Below the pieces are notes generated by a model, which saw only the letters and a program-made list of their open reading frames with translations, was not told where the DNA came from and searched no databases. From Tretioscincus oriximinensis (taxonomy: Eukaryota; Chordata; Lepidosauria; Squamata; Gymnophthalmidae), in NCBI GenBank assembly GCA_022410635.1, contig JAJVDF010000238.1, positions 676,479-740,478 of the forward strand: a stretch of 64,000 nucleotides of DNA, written 5' to 3'. The translations under genes were made by a program, and so were the position numbers. Position 1 is the first letter of the stretch; each line of letters starts with the position of its first letter. This document shows, piece by piece, positions 44,876 through 56,889 of this stretch.

Positions 44876-45484
44876 GAGAAAGAGGGCAGTCAAGTTTGCC
44901 TGAGTGACCTGACTCCCTCCTCACCATCTGAAAGACTCAGATGAAGTTGCTTTCATGTGCTACGGTCATGTACTTTGGTACAATCCAAGGAAGCCTAGCG
45001 TCCTGATAATATGACCCATCTCCACTGAACAGAGTATATCCAAAAATTGCATAGTTAGAGCGGGAGCAGCAGCTGCTTAGAAAAAAGAAAGGCGAGAAGG
45101 TCAGGAAGCAGATCACTGAGCAGCGATTTCTCAGTGCTTCCCCTGCAACTAAAAGTGGGAACGATGAGATATGGTGTGTTCCATTGTCCACTCTCATTTC
45201 CAGAGGAAGGGGAAGTGCAAAAGCAGGTCTTTGCACCAACTGAGGAGCTGCCATGGATGTGGCTTCATCGCCACATCTCTCTCTATCACAGCCCAGGGTT
45301 TAGAATGCATTCATGCTATTTCAAGTATGAAATAATCTGTAGTTCTTGGCTGTGTAGGCTGATTACACAACGACTAATGGGATCCTCAGCCAAGATCCTG
45401 CTTCATGTCCTGAATGGAGGGGCTGAGCACATGTTTGGAAGAAGCCTGACTGCTGTGGGGTGGGACAAACGTGAAACACAATGT
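44876..45484. other. Intergenic, unique
   Basis: No recognised feature. The long + frame starting at 45134 runs into the mobile element at 45485 and is not regarded as a gene. Confidence 0.45.
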
Positions 45485-45665
45485 TTTCAATTTCAAAGAA
45501 GTAACTGTGTTAATCTGAATTCAGACTATCTAGCTAGGGGCTCTCAGAACACCTTAGAGTCTAACAATAAAAAGGTAGGCAGCATGAATTTTCATAGACA
45601 ATTCTATTTCTTTGGATCCTAGCATCTGAAGAAGTAAGAAAGGCCATGCTGGTCTCTAAGGTGCT
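45485..45665. mobile_element. Fold-back family copy with shortened second arm
   Basis: It begins CAATTTCAAAGAAGTAACTG and contains AACACCTTAGAGTCTAACAA and GGCAGCATGAATTTTCATAG. After GCATCTGAAGAAGTAAG, an inverted short arm (TGGTCTCTAAGGTGCTT) follows. It is an older copy with a deletion in the right arm. Confidence 0.7.
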
Positions 45666-45689
45666 TCCTGATTACAAGTTTAGAACTGC

Positions 45690-46100
45690 TATTTCTTTTA
45701 AAACCGAGACAACACATTCTCAAGTATGTCAACACTCGCTTCCAATATTCCTCATAGTTCTCTCTGTCCTCGTTACCTTTTCTGGTATTTGCAGGACATC
45801 AAAACCCCCAGAAGTCATTGCTGTGCTTTCCTTTCTACAATTCCCAGCATCCTCTGAGAACATAGAGCCAATGAGCTTTTTACAGTGAAGCTCAAAGTCT
45901 TGCAAGATTAAGCATATTCATGTAAGGAAGGCCACACTTTTGGATTATGATGTCATTGCTGCTGAATTGGGAAAAATGAGCAAATGTAAAAAAAGCAGAG
46001 CCAAAAGCTTTCTTTAGCAAATGGATAGCTGATCCTCCATGAATAAATGAGGTGAATTCTGTCACTATAAATATCCTGAATGTGGATGGGGCCTAAGATG
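45690..46100. repeat. Dispersed repeat (ACAATTCCCAGCATCCTC family), copy 2
   Basis: Ordered similarity to 14900-15350: TTCTACAATTCCCAGCATCC, AGAGCCAATGAGCTTTTTAC, GGAAGGCCACACTTTT, GGATAGCTGATCC. Class unknown. Confidence 0.6.
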
Positions 46101-47221
46101 CTATGAGACCCCCTTACTAACCAGAGTTTTAGTTTTCTGTCTAGGTGAATTGTTTCTCTCTGGTGGTATTATACTCCAGAGTAATGGTAAAAAACAATAG
46201 ATGTGATGTCTGGATACAGGCTTAGTATAGGTGATTCAAACCTTGGTTCAGTAAGAGGAGAAGCCCAACATATCCATTAGTGGTTAAACTGCAAAACATT
46301 ATGGGTGGTATGTCAGATCTGGAATTTCTTTTGCAGCCTGCAGTTTTCTGGCTTTTGCCTCTTGATTTTGTCAGTGTTAGCTAGATATATTCCTTTGATT
46401 TGTGAACTGACTGCAGAAAAGAATCTGCATCATATGGTTATTTGTGGCTTGGCTTGGTTTCTTTCTTTCTCCTTCCACCTACTCAGCTAACCTGTATAAT
46501 CAAGGATTTTGATCCCAAAAACACTGCAAAGAGGAGATGGAAATTAGACAACAGCAAAGAAATGGATTCTTGTTTATGTAAGCTTTATCTGACTACCTCA
46601 CTGATCCATTTTGCAAAGATGTGTATCCTCTATGCTGCACATGTTATAGTGAAGCCAAGAAATTTTGCTAGCCAGTTCTCTAGGTTTTTTTATGATTATG
46701 CAGATGTCCTAAACAATTTTCAATACCACAGTTTCTGTAGTGTATAATAGAAAGTTTCCAGGTTAGTATTTTTTAAAAATAATTTTAGTAATATACAGAT
46801 TTGTAAGTAGGAAACTATTCAATATACTGTTGATCAAATTGTGGAATTATGAAAGAAAAATCTTGGCTTCCAAGGAAGATTTCATTTGTATCCATTTCCC
46901 ACAAACTTTCTTTGATTTTCAAAATCATCCCTAAACAATAATCTACAATAGAAATCATTAAGGTAATAATGTGACCTTCATTAGGCCACTGGTGTGNTAG
47001 GATGCTTTATATCTCTTTCAGGATGGCCTGTTGGTCTGATATGGTAGCATTTCATCAATTCCATAACCTAACAGCCAGGACAGCATCTGTTAAGGATACT
47101 TTGATCTAGATTCCTGCAAAGGATGTTTTAGTAGTTCTTATAAGTACAGTGCTGATATATGTATTGTTTACTATTACTTTAATGGAATGGACATTATAAA
47201 TAAACATTATTGTTATAGACT
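46101..47221. other. Intergenic, unique
   Basis: No feature recognised. Confidence 0.45.
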
Positions 47222-47725
47222 TCATGACTTTAGACAAAGGAAAGTATTTTTTCACCCACAGGGTCATCGTCCTGTGGAATTTACTTCCAGAAGAGGTGGT
47301 GATAGTTAGCAGCCTGAATGGATTCAAGACAGAGTTAGATAGGTTGATACACAACAAGGGTATAAATAGCTACTAGGATCTTTTGAAACTGCCTCAGGGA
47401 TGGAGCAACAGGCAGTACTTGTGAAATACCATTTGGAAGGTATTGAGAGAAAGTGCATATTTTGCCTTCTTCTGTCCAGACTGCCCAGGTGCAATTGGCT
47501 AGAAAACTACTGTCTCCTCCCCATTTTTAGAAAAGGCTGTTTTGAATATGTTAAAATGATGGCTTTATTGTTAACTGCCCTGAGACCTATGTATATAGGG
47601 CGGTATAAAAATGTAAATAAATAAATAAATAAATTGGTGGGCCTCTGTGTGAGACACAATGCTAGGCTGGATGGGTTCTGTCCCGATTCAGCAGGACTCC
47701 TCTTATGCTCTTATGTTCTTATGAG
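47222..47725 (+). mobile_element. CR1-clade LINE 3' end split by a nested insertion
   Basis: TAGACAAAGGAAAGTATTTT...GGAATTTACTTCCAGAAGAGG and GCCAGGTGCAATTGG are resumed after 47637 by TGGGCCTCTGTGTGAGACAC, ending CTTATGCTCTTATGTTCTTATG. The host copy is interrupted at AATTGG (see nested element). Confidence 0.85.
47499..47631 (+). mobile_element. L2-clade LINE 3' end nested in CR1, AATTGG TSD
   Basis: The inserted piece ends in TTAACTGCCCTGAGACCTAT, then GTATATAGGGCGGTATAAAA and (AATA)n. AATTGG occurs at 47493-47498 and 47632-47637. The nesting shows this L2-clade copy is younger than its CR1 host. Confidence 0.82.
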
Positions 47726-48679
47726 GCAATTGTGATTTTAAAGATGGTCCCATAATTACCTTGCCAGAGATGATAAGCAATCGTGCACTTTTACATTTTT
47801 CTGCTGGGTTTTTCATTACCATTGGTCTTCCACATGTCCAGAAACCAATCAAGTACCCAGCAACTTTGCATGATTTGTGAACACACTTGGCTGGCTTCTG
47901 AGTATTTGCAAGAGTAAGAATAATGAAAGAAGCCAACAGACAGAATTAAGTGATTGCTGTTATGCAAAACTGACATCATTGCTGGATTCCAAGAGCATTT
48001 ACAGAATATTGTTTTGATATCTCGCTACTATATTGCAAATGCCAGAATTACATGTGCCATTCCTAACATAGTAGTCAGAGAATCACAGGTTTTAGTCCAC
48101 ATCTGGAAGCATCCATAGAAACTATGAAATTTGTTTTCCTTTTCTTTCAACAATAATGGTAAGAATTGAAAAATGAGGAAATATTTCAGTTCGTTTAGCT
48201 TATAATGAAAACAGGACGGTACTTTCGAAAGGCACAATATTGAATGCACACATTATAACGACATAACCCACAGATGTTAGCTATTTTTTCCCTATGAAGC
48301 ATATTTTTAAAATTCCCACATCACAATCATCAGAAGATGAAAGTAGAAATAACAGAAGATCATCCTCACATGTTTCTGAGGGGAGCAACCTCCTTGACAA
48401 CACAGGAAGTTGAAAAACATATTATTAACACTTGGAATCCTGTATGGGGCAGTTTCAGCATGGAAAAGAATGAATATTTCAAAGGGAAATATGGGGGAAA
48501 AACTTCAAGATAGCAGAGCAATCAGACCACCAGGTTGTGACACTTCAACAGAAGCACAGAAGTTTCAAATGGGCAGGGGAGGAAAGAACCCCTAAATTAG
48601 GAAAAAGGGAATTAGAGTGGCTTCAAAGAAGGACTTTAGAACATGCCTGCCATCATCTGTTCAAGATTTATCCTCCATT
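47726..48679. other. Intergenic, unique
   Basis: No repeat recognised. Confidence 0.45.
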
Positions 48680-48699
48680 CCTGTACATTCTGGATGCAA

Positions 48700-48960
48700 G
48701 AACAGAAGACCCGCGTTGCACTCCGTCGTCTCAGGCATTGCTGGTGGCATGGCGGCACAGCATTTACAGCTGCTGTTGCAGCCGTGGAGCAGCTGCCGGT
48801 TGCCGGGGTGGGTCGTTAACCATGTGCAGCCAGCAGCCAATTGGGTGGTCCTGGGGGCGTGGCTGTGGCTCCTGTATAAAAGAAGAGCTTGCACCGCTCT
48901 CTGGACTTTTTGCCTGGATTGAGCAAGACACCTACCTTCCCTCCCTTTCCTGTCAAGGTT
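48700..48960 (+). promoter_or_regulatory. GC-rich TATA/CCAAT promoter-like module, possibly a solo LTR
   Basis: CCAAT at 48837-48841, GGGGGCGTGGC at 48853-48863 and TATAAAAG at 48875-48882 lie in the order and spacing of an RNA polymerase II promoter. The block is G/C-rich with several CpGs in otherwise AT-rich DNA. A CR1 3' fragment follows from about 49005. No open frame is clearly linked. It may be a solo LTR or the 5' end of a retroelement; direct repeats or a partner were not found. Confidence 0.45.
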
Positions 48961-49004
48961 AGATGATTTGGGTGGCAATTGAGCATCAAGGCTGATCTGA
49001 ATTG

Positions 49005-49272
49005 GACAGTTAAGAGCCTCGGTAGGCTAATCTATAAATATCTGAAAGGCTGTCAAAGAGCAGAGGGAAAAGCATTGTTCTCATTGACACATGGAAGACG
49101 ATGGGATGAAATTGCAAAGGAGGAGAATTAGAATAGATATCAGAAAAAAAAACTTCTAACAGTAAGAGTGATAAAACATTGGAACAGTTTTCCACAGGAA
49201 GTGGTGAGTTAGGGTTCGNTGGAAGTCTTCAAACAGAGAATGGACAGTCATCTGTCTGGGATGGTTTAAATC
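49005..49272 (+). mobile_element. CR1 LINE fragment
   Basis: Words ATCTGAAAGGCTGTCAAAGA, GATGGGATGAAATTGCAAAG, ACATTGGAACAGTTTTCCAC and ACAGTCATCTGTCTGGGATG match the coding tail (YKYLKGC... HLSGMV). The terminal ATTCTATG repeats are absent. Confidence 0.82.
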
Positions 49273-49444
49273 TGTGTCTAGCCATGGTCAATTTATATTC
49301 CACCTCTAACTTTATTGGACTCTTAAGTCAGTTAAGCATGTTATTGATCCCTGACTGTGAATATCTTTTATGTCTTTATAGATAAAGGTATATGGTATAA
49401 AGTGTTTCTTGGTTTATTGCTAGCCAAATAGACATCACTAGCAA

Positions 49445-49590
49445 CAGAAGAACGGCTGAACAGTCCTGCTGAATCTGGTCACAGCTCATNTNGTCCAGNT
49501 TTCTATCTCACACAGTGCACCTAGGCAGTCCCAAGCAGAAGGAAAAACCCTCAGATGTTCTCAACTCCCTGAAAGTAGAAAATGGAGTCA
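49445..49590 (-). mobile_element. CR1-clade LINE fragment (AAGAACAT family)
   Basis: CACAGCTCATNTNGTCCAG, TCTCACACAGTGCACCTAGG and TGTTCTCAACTCCCTGAAA are antisense 3' UTR words. Diverged. Confidence 0.6.
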
Positions 49591-50859
49591 GCTGAGTAGT
49601 GCATTGCTCTCTCTGAAAGGCCTCTGTCCCATGTGTGTTCTCTTGCCAGGAAAGGGGAGAAAGAGGATTATATTTTTAAAAAGTTTTAAGACTGCTTAAT
49701 ATATTTTATCTTTTTACAGTTGAGATGCTTCCTGAGATCTTTTGGGAATGATAGGATTTAAGTTATGAAATAAATACAAATAAATGTTTATTTATTTAAA
49801 ATATTTTTATATTGCCTTGTATTAAATATTCTGAAGTGATTTATAAAACAATATTTCATACATACTGAAGTTAGTGTCCTAGTTTGGTTTCTATCAAATT
49901 CATTTAGTTATCCCACCCAGTTCCACAAAGTCTCAGGGTGGGCTCCATTCACCTTTGTTTTTCCCATGACGCTTATATGGCAGTGAAGTTATTGCTTCCT
50001 TTCCATAGCTGAGAGAATTCAATGGTGTCATCACAGTCTTTAATTTTTAAATATGGAAGATTTCTGGAAACTGCACTGCCTAATTACAAACATTTCTTTA
50101 ATTTCACCAAAGAATTATTTATCTTTCCATAACTGCTTGATCACCACCAAATGAGTTGAAGGTCTTCATTTGGAGAAGAGCTTACGTATTCATACATATT
50201 CCTATTGTTTCGGTATATCAAGTATCAAGAACATATTTAATATTCTTAACAAGGAACCAAACTGTCAAATGCATTACTTAATCAGAACAATTTAATAAAT
50301 TAATAGGCAATTTAAAGAAGATAACAAAACCTCTCAGGTGACACGTTAATTATGGACTTACATTTCACTGATCAAGAATAATTGGATTACGAATGTGGCC
50401 AGAAGTAAGAGATCTATTTTCAGGGTCAATGAATTTATCTTTCCACAAATGAGAATAGTGTCCATCTGCACCGGAAGTTGAATAATAATTTGGTTTGCTG
50501 TTTAAATGGCCATGAGCTAACTTTCTATGTCAACATTCAGGAAAGCATTAAGTCTTGTAAAAGGACCAGTAAGAAAAAATCTTATCGCTACATTCTGAAA
50601 ACTTTCAAAGAAATCAACACATCTTATGCTAACGGGCTTCCATTACACTTAGAACAATCAGGTGATTCTTATCTGATCACATAAAAATCAATTTGTTTTA
50701 TTCTTCATTTTTATTCTTCTACATAAAGTTTAGCCTAGAGTGCTGATTTGGAAGTAAGTCAAAACAAACATTATTTACAATCTTAAATTCTCACCGTAAT
50801 TTTCTTAAATTAGAATATTCAGTCATGCCTGAATTTTGTGACCACATGATCCACAGCAA
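49591..50859. other. Intergenic, unique with AT-rich repeats
   Basis: TTTATTTATTTAAAATATTT near 49790 and CCCACCCAGTTCCACAAAGT near 49912 may be degenerate L2-clade tails. Otherwise unique. Confidence 0.4.
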
Positions 50860-51690
50860 GTCAGATCCCTCTGGCTTCACTGCCTCCCACAGCCTTTTCA
50901 AGCTCATGTCTCACTGCTTTTATGCCATTATTTATCCATCTCATCACCTGCCTTCAGAGTCAGGAGGGGCCCTTCTTCTTAAGACAGGCACAGGTTGATA
51001 TGGGAGAAGGTGCTCCTTTAGATATTTCAGACCCTTGTAGGCTAGCACTAATACTTTGAACTGGGTTCAGTAGCAAGTTGGCAGCCAGTACAACTCTTTC
51101 AAGACCAGTATAATGTATGTCTGGCCAGTTGTTCCAGCCATTAGTCTAGTTGCTATGTTCTGCACCAGCTGCAGCTTCCAAATTGCTTTCAAGGGCAGCC
51201 CCATATACAGGGCATTACTATAGTCCAATCTGAAAGTTTCCATAGCATCGGTTACTGTAGCCAGATCATCCTTGTCCAGAAGTGGCCATAAGTGGTGAAC
51301 CAGACATAGGTGGAAGTAGGCACTCCTGGCCACCACCTCTGCCTGATCCTCAAGCACAAGTGTAGGAGCCAGAAGCACCCCCAGATTTCATACCCATCTC
51401 TTATAGGACAATTAAATCCCATCAAGGACAAGATGCCTCCAAATTTTACCGACTCTGGTGCACAGTATCCCCATCCAGCCCATTACTGCTTCAGGCACCT
51501 GTCAAGCACTTCAGCCACCTCTCCTGATTCAGATGGAACAGAGAGATTGAGCTGAGTGTCATCTGCATATTGATGACACCTCACTCCAAATTTCCTGTTG
51601 ACCTCTCCCAGCGGCTTCATANAGATGTTAAACAGGGGATCAACCCTTGAGGAACCCCACAAGTGAGCTCATTCCATCAGCTGTTCAGGT
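50860..51690 (-). mobile_element. L2-clade LINE with reverse-transcriptase core
   Basis: The minus strand at 51558-51569 encodes YADD, the catalytic motif of the reverse transcriptase, in a GVRCHQYADDTQLNLS context. The 103-codon frame at 51378-51067 then gives a FRLDYSNALYMGLP block and LKELYWLPTCY. It has indels between domains and the 5' part is missing, so it is inactive. Same family as 22622-23225 and extends further upstream. Confidence 0.88.
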
Positions 51691-53480
51691 ACTTTAAGAG
51701 TTCTTTGAAGTTTTTGAGCAAGATATTTTAAGTTGTTAGCTCTATTTTACTGAGAACAGCACCAAGAGAACAAAATTGGCATGTTTCAAAGTATCAGTAT
51801 TGCATCAAGTGATGCACTGAGTAGAAAGCCAGCCAGCAGGACAGAATGGGAATAGGAACAAGTGAACAATGCCCATCTACTGATCAATAACGTACTAAGG
51901 CTACGTTCTCACTGAAGGGAAAAAAGATCTGTTTTAGANGAAGGAGAATGAAACCAGAGTGGCCCCATGCAGGGTTTTCCAGCCACACAGGGGCCACAAT
52001 AATTTTATTGTGGAAAGTGCATAAATCTGTGGTGATTTTCTGTAAAATATAGCTTGTCTGCTCGTAACCTGGAGAGATATAAATTTTATGTAAGGCCAGA
52101 ATGAAATTTCTTTCACAGGAGAGACATAGCAGCTCATCTTCACTAGTGGAAAAATGGGGGTTTTTTTGTAATGGAAGGTGGTTCACAAAATATTTCCAAT
52201 AGTGAATTATAACAGAAAGCATGGAGTGTACATATATGATTCAGTTTTTCCTGGTTGGACCAAATCAAACTTTTTGTCTTCTTTTAGTGCTGAATATTTA
52301 CTGGATGAGATGAAAATAAAAATGCTGTGGTAATGTGTTTTTTGTAACATATTCATCATTGTTTCATCATAACTCCTGTTTAGTAATATAATCTGAAAGG
52401 ATTTTTTAAAATATCATTTTCATTACATGCACACACACCATTCTGGAAAATTATTTAATTACTACACTGAACATTGGTGATTAACCCTCTGTCTATCATT
52501 TAAGCCTCATTGGTAAGGTTTTTAAANAAGAAAGCGAGGGTGTTAAATTCATTTTCTTGAATAGAATCAAAACCACTTGGAAGCTTGTTTCGATTCAGCT
52601 ATTTCCTCAGAAGACTCTTTTAATGGGCAGCAGAAAAATGCAATTTAATTTCACACTCAGCTAATCCTTTAATTATTTTCTTTGATAAAGAAAAGTCTAT
52701 TAATTTTGTAATGAAATAAAACAAAGTTGGGGACACTGTTATCTTGAACCTTGGACAGTCTTCTTTCCTTTCATTCATAACATAACATAACGTTGATAGT
52801 TGGTGATCAACTGTCCCTTAGGGAGTTGTATCACAAAATGGTAGAAATGAATCAGCTGGACTTGGGGCACCTTTTGAAATAGCTCATTCATTCAACACAT
52901 TTTGTTTTTCAGTTTTTTGTCCAAAGAGGGTTCTCATACAGGGATATTATACTGTATGTCCTTGGTTTATATAATAGGTGGCATTCTACTAAGGGGAAAT
53001 TGGTGGGGGTAAAGGCAACTTGTCTGTAAGAATCAAGTAGGAAGNTCAAGATCTGAACCCAATATTTAAAGTGTTTTTATATCTTTGCATTTTATATCTT
53101 TGTATACCTGCAAAGGGCAGGATGAATGCATAAAGAAAATTTTAATAACCTAAAACTTCTCTTCAATCCAGGCTTCTCCAGCGTTAGTTAACTGGTTTTC
53201 TAATGGTGATAATTACACTTGAGTCTGCAGTTTCCGTAGTTTCTCACCTAAATTTGCCCCACTTTCAAAACTTTTGACCTTTTCTCTCAACTTCCGAACC
53301 ACACCCAGTGTGCATGTTGCTGAATAAAAATTAACTGCTGAATATAAGTTAATCACTGAATAGACATTAGCATATACCCATGTTCTTAGGGCGCATCCCT
53401 ATGACAGAGTTTGCCATGTTATTTATTTATAAACGTGTTCTTTATCCCCCCCCAAATTACCTTAAGGCTTCAGTTGCTGT
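51691..53480. other. Intergenic, unique; possible conserved block 52500-52720
   Basis: No recognised repeat. Short ACACACAC at 52430. The 52540-52720 stretch is a candidate conserved non-coding segment by appearance only. Confidence 0.35.
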
Positions 53481-53650
53481 GATACATTCCTTAGCAATAT
53501 CATCGCATGATAAGCCCCACAAAGCATTGCAGTGATTCCCTGGCTACAATCCACAGTATTCTCTGCAAGTCTGCTCACAATTCCCAAGCATTCTCTGTGA
53601 GCCAAGAGCCAATAAATTGTAAGCTTTGCTCTGAATTCTCATGCGATTTG
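53481..53650. repeat. Dispersed repeat (ACAATTCCCAGCAT family), short copy
   Basis: CTACAATCCACAGTATTCTC, TCACAATTCCCAAGCATTCT and AGCCAAGAGCCAATAAA match part of the 14900 and 45690 copies. Confidence 0.5.
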
Positions 53651-53769
53651 CTATGTTTTCATTACTGAGAGGATCCCCATGTCGCTTTCATTTGGATTTT
53701 ACAAAATGCCTGCCGCTGAATCGCACAAGAGTGGTGGCTAGTTATTCTGTGACAAGGGACCTTATCAGT

Positions 53770-53965
53770 GAGTGAAAGAACATAAGAACATAAGAGAGGC
53801 CATGCTGAAATGGGCTGGATCCCATCTTAGTCCAGGNTCCCAGGGCAGAAAAAAGGAAGGACCCCCTCCCACTCAGTTTCCTAGCTTACATTTAAAGGCT
53901 GTAGCGACACACAGTGAGTCTTCAATGCTAATTATGCCACACAAGTGCAACTAGCAGTTCTGGAT
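53770..53965. mobile_element. CR1-clade terminal fragment joined to a fold-back-family fragment
   Basis: AAGAACATAAGAACATAAGA (53778-53797) is the minus-strand terminus of the AAGAACAT CR1 family. After about 55 bp it meets CCCCCTCCCACTCAGTTTCC and AAGGCTGTAGCGACAC, which resemble the 41250-41500 fold-back. A composite of two repeats. Confidence 0.55.
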
Positions 53966-54159
53966 GGTCACTGATTACTGCTTGCTGGCGTGCATGCATG
54001 ACATAATAAAGTGCAAAGTTACAGATCGGGAGCTTGTGGACAGCTCATGGAAGTTGCCAACCCCAGGATGCAGAGCAGTGAAAAAATAGAATTCAATGCT
54101 AGAAATAATTGGGAAGGGAATAGGAAACAAGTCAGCAACTGTAACTTTACCTTTTTACA

Positions 54160-54690
54160 AATATAGGGTATGTCACATTTGGAATACTGTGTACAGTTCT
54201 AGTCACCACACCTTAGAAGAGGTGTTATACAACTGGAAAAGATGCAGAGAACAGCAAGTCTCTTCAGCCTTGAAATATGGCATTTAAAAGGTGATGTTAT
54301 TGAAGTGTATAAAATCATGCATGGACTAGAAAATGGGGAGAGATAACAGCACATCACTAGAACCAATGGCATGTTTTCAAGCGAATGGGTAGGAGATTTA
54401 TGAGAAACGAAGGGAAGTACTTTTTATGCAGACGTTTATTGATCTATGGAATTCATTGTCGGAAGAGGAAGTGACAAATTCACGAAGGCCATTCACTTCT
54501 AGAATAGATGCCTAGGTCCTGCTTCCACATAGGTAATACTGGCAGAATACATCTAAATGCAATTTGCAGGGAGTTGGTTGCAGGCCTTCTAATTCTGTTT
54601 GAGTATGAGCAATTGGTGAGCTATTAAGTGTGACAGAATGCTAAACTGTGACTTGATTCAGCATGCCTCTTCCTATGTTCTAAAAGTTAG
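54160..54690 (+). mobile_element. CR1-clade LINE, longer 5' reach, diverged
   Basis: It starts with coding for a YVTFGILCTVLVTT-like segment (TTTGGAATACTGTGTACAGT, TCTAGTCACCACACC), then GTGATGTTATTGAAGTGTAT and AAAATCATGCATGGACTAGA, through the 3' UTR to CCTCTTCCTATGTTCT. An old copy of the AAGAACAT family or a close relative. Confidence 0.8.
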
Positions 54691-55495
54691 ATAATGTTAT
54701 CTTGAGGTTTCTTTTTCTATAGAGGAAATTTGGAACGCAAGCACGCACACAAATACACTTCATGAGTTGGAATGGACTGGTGTCCATTTTGCCATTCTAT
54801 CCACTTATCTCATATCTTTTTTTCTGCACTGGGTATGAAATCAGATATCCCACACAAAGGGTAATAAATAAGCATTTGCTTTTTCTACCATTATGTAAGG
54901 ATATAGTGGTAAAGAAAACTTACTAGGACAGTGGATCCAGTTGAGGAATATTTGGTGGAAGTTATGCTAGCTGCACTTGTTAAACATGCGTTTGAGGAAA
55001 GAAAATTGTGTTCTTTTGTTTGGATCTTAAATTTTTTATATTGCATTAATGTAAATATTTAAATGAGCGTGTTTCATTTTGCTTTCTAGATATTTTAAGA
55101 TGTCCATTATTTTGCTAATTGCTTGAACAGACCGCGGAAAGGTGGCATTCAAATAAAACTAACGATGATGATGATGTATTACCGGATTGAAGTCATGGCC
55201 AATCNTGCACAGCAGCTGGTTTTCATGGTGACTAATCAGTTGCATAAGAAGCCCACCCACAGGGCAAGAGCACACAGCACTCCCAGCTGCTGGCCTATAG
55301 AGGCAAATCATCTCCTATTGCCATGGGAAGTAAGTAAGACTGTTTCAACAGATACAGCATCTAATATATGAATTTGAAAAGCACGCAGTTGCACACTTGA
55401 TATAATATTTGTAGAAGNAACAGTTCCTTTGCAGCGAATGCAGTGGGCAAATCAAGCTGAAGGATTCTGCTTTCAGAATTCAGATGATATTTCTT
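54691..55495. other. Intergenic, unique
   Basis: A short LINE-tail-like GACCGCGGAAAGGTGGCATTC and (GAT)n lie at 55128-55175. Otherwise nothing. Confidence 0.4.
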
Positions 55496-55930
55496 ATCAT
55501 AGAATCNTAGAATCATAGAGTTGGAAGGGACCTCAGGGTCATCAGGTCCAACCCCCTGCTCGATNCAGGATTCATTAAACCATCCCAGACAGATGACTGT
55601 CCAGTCTCTGTTTGAAGACTTCCAGTGAAGGCAAACTCACCACCCCCTGTAGCAAACTGTTCCACTGATTTATCACCCTGACTGTTAGAAAGTTTTTTCT
55701 GATATCTAATCTAAATCTACTCCCTTGCAGTTTCATTCCATTGTTTCTGGTCCTTCCATGTGCTAATGAGAACAATGTTGATCCCTCTGCTCTGTGACAG
55801 CCCTTCAGATATTTGTAGACAGCTATCAAGTCTCCTCTCAGTCTTTTGCAGACTAAACATCCCTAGATCCTTTAACCCTTCCTCATAGGACATGGTTTTC
55901 ATAGGACAATATTGATAGGTTGTCTTGAAC
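55496..55930 (-). mobile_element. CR1 LINE 3' end
   Basis: Minus-strand coding IAVYKYLKGCHRAEGSTLFS and LDIRKNFLTVRVINQWNSLL, ending HLSGMV. 3' terminus ATCATAGAATCNTAGAATCA (plus). A small deletion of the RR codons (LQKTERRLDS) breaks the frame. Confidence 0.9.
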
Positions 55931-55954
55931 GGCAAAAGCGTTCCAAAGAACTAT

Positions 55955-56060
55955 TTATTTTGTTCACTTATATTTATATTCCGCCTTATACCCAAAGATC
56001 TCAGGGTAGATCACAATAAAAGACCTTAAAATAGTTAAAATAAAACAATTTAAAATAGTA
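55955..56060 (-). mobile_element. L2-clade LINE tail
   Basis: TTATATTCCGCCTTATACCC, then AAAGATCTCAGGGTAGATCA, is a well-preserved antisense terminus. It lies directly beside the CR1 copy. Confidence 0.75.
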
Positions 56061-56889
56061 ACAGTGACCTCAAAGAGATTTGAATGGTTCCTTTGAACAA
56101 GTAAACTAACTGTGGCAGATCCTAGGTTAGTTTGATCAATATCTTCAGTCTGTAGCAAGAAGTGATCAATATTAGTACCTCCAAATAAATCTGCTCCAAA
56201 GTCGAGGCACGTTTTAAATGAATGATTTCAAAATAAAGAGATTTTGTAAGTTTTCAGTTTTATATAATCCTAGAAGGGTTTTTAAGTAAGAACCAAGCTG
56301 CTTAAGGAAAAGAAGGAAAGAAAGACATCACATGCTATTCACCCACACAATTCTTCTGCTATTGTATTTCTAAAGTATAAATGTCAAAAAGACCAAGCTG
56401 ATTTACTTTGAATTTCAAGAAATGATTCAGTCTGGGCTGAACAGCTGCACGTTAGACATTTGCCTGTGGCACACGAAAGAAAGAAAAAAATGGTGAGAGT
56501 GAGAAAGAGGGAGAAAGAAAGAATAAAAAACAACTCCTTTGAGAAAAGGAGTTTATAATGGAAATACCAACAGAGGTTGATCTATAGCAGCAGCAATAAA
56601 TATAAAAGAAAGCTCTGGCGACCACCTAAAGAAAATAGAAGAGAGAAACATACTGCAGGCAAGCAAAAACAACAGGGTTTTAATGTACTTGACCTTTGGT
56701 CATATGGTACCACTGTGACTCTTCTGAACTATTTTTTTTTCGTTTTACCATAGTAGTATCTTGCTTCCTTTAAGGAAGAGATTTTGCAAACCATCATGTT
56801 TTCCCTTGGCCTGTTTTACTGAATATTGTAAATATTTTTTCCTTTTTCATGATGTATTATGCACCACACTGAAACTGGTGTAGACCAGC
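56061..56889. other. Intergenic, unique with purine-rich stretch
   Basis: GAAAGAAAGAAAAAAA and GAGAAAGAGGGAGAAAGAAA at 56474-56525. No other feature. Confidence 0.5.

Noticed and set aside
45134..45622. 162-codon + strand frame
   Set aside because: Its 3' third lies in a fold-back mobile element and no family signature is present upstream.
48537..48978. Overlapping frames of 141, 101 and 105 codons
   Set aside because: G/C-rich promoter-like block; frames on both strands with no domain.
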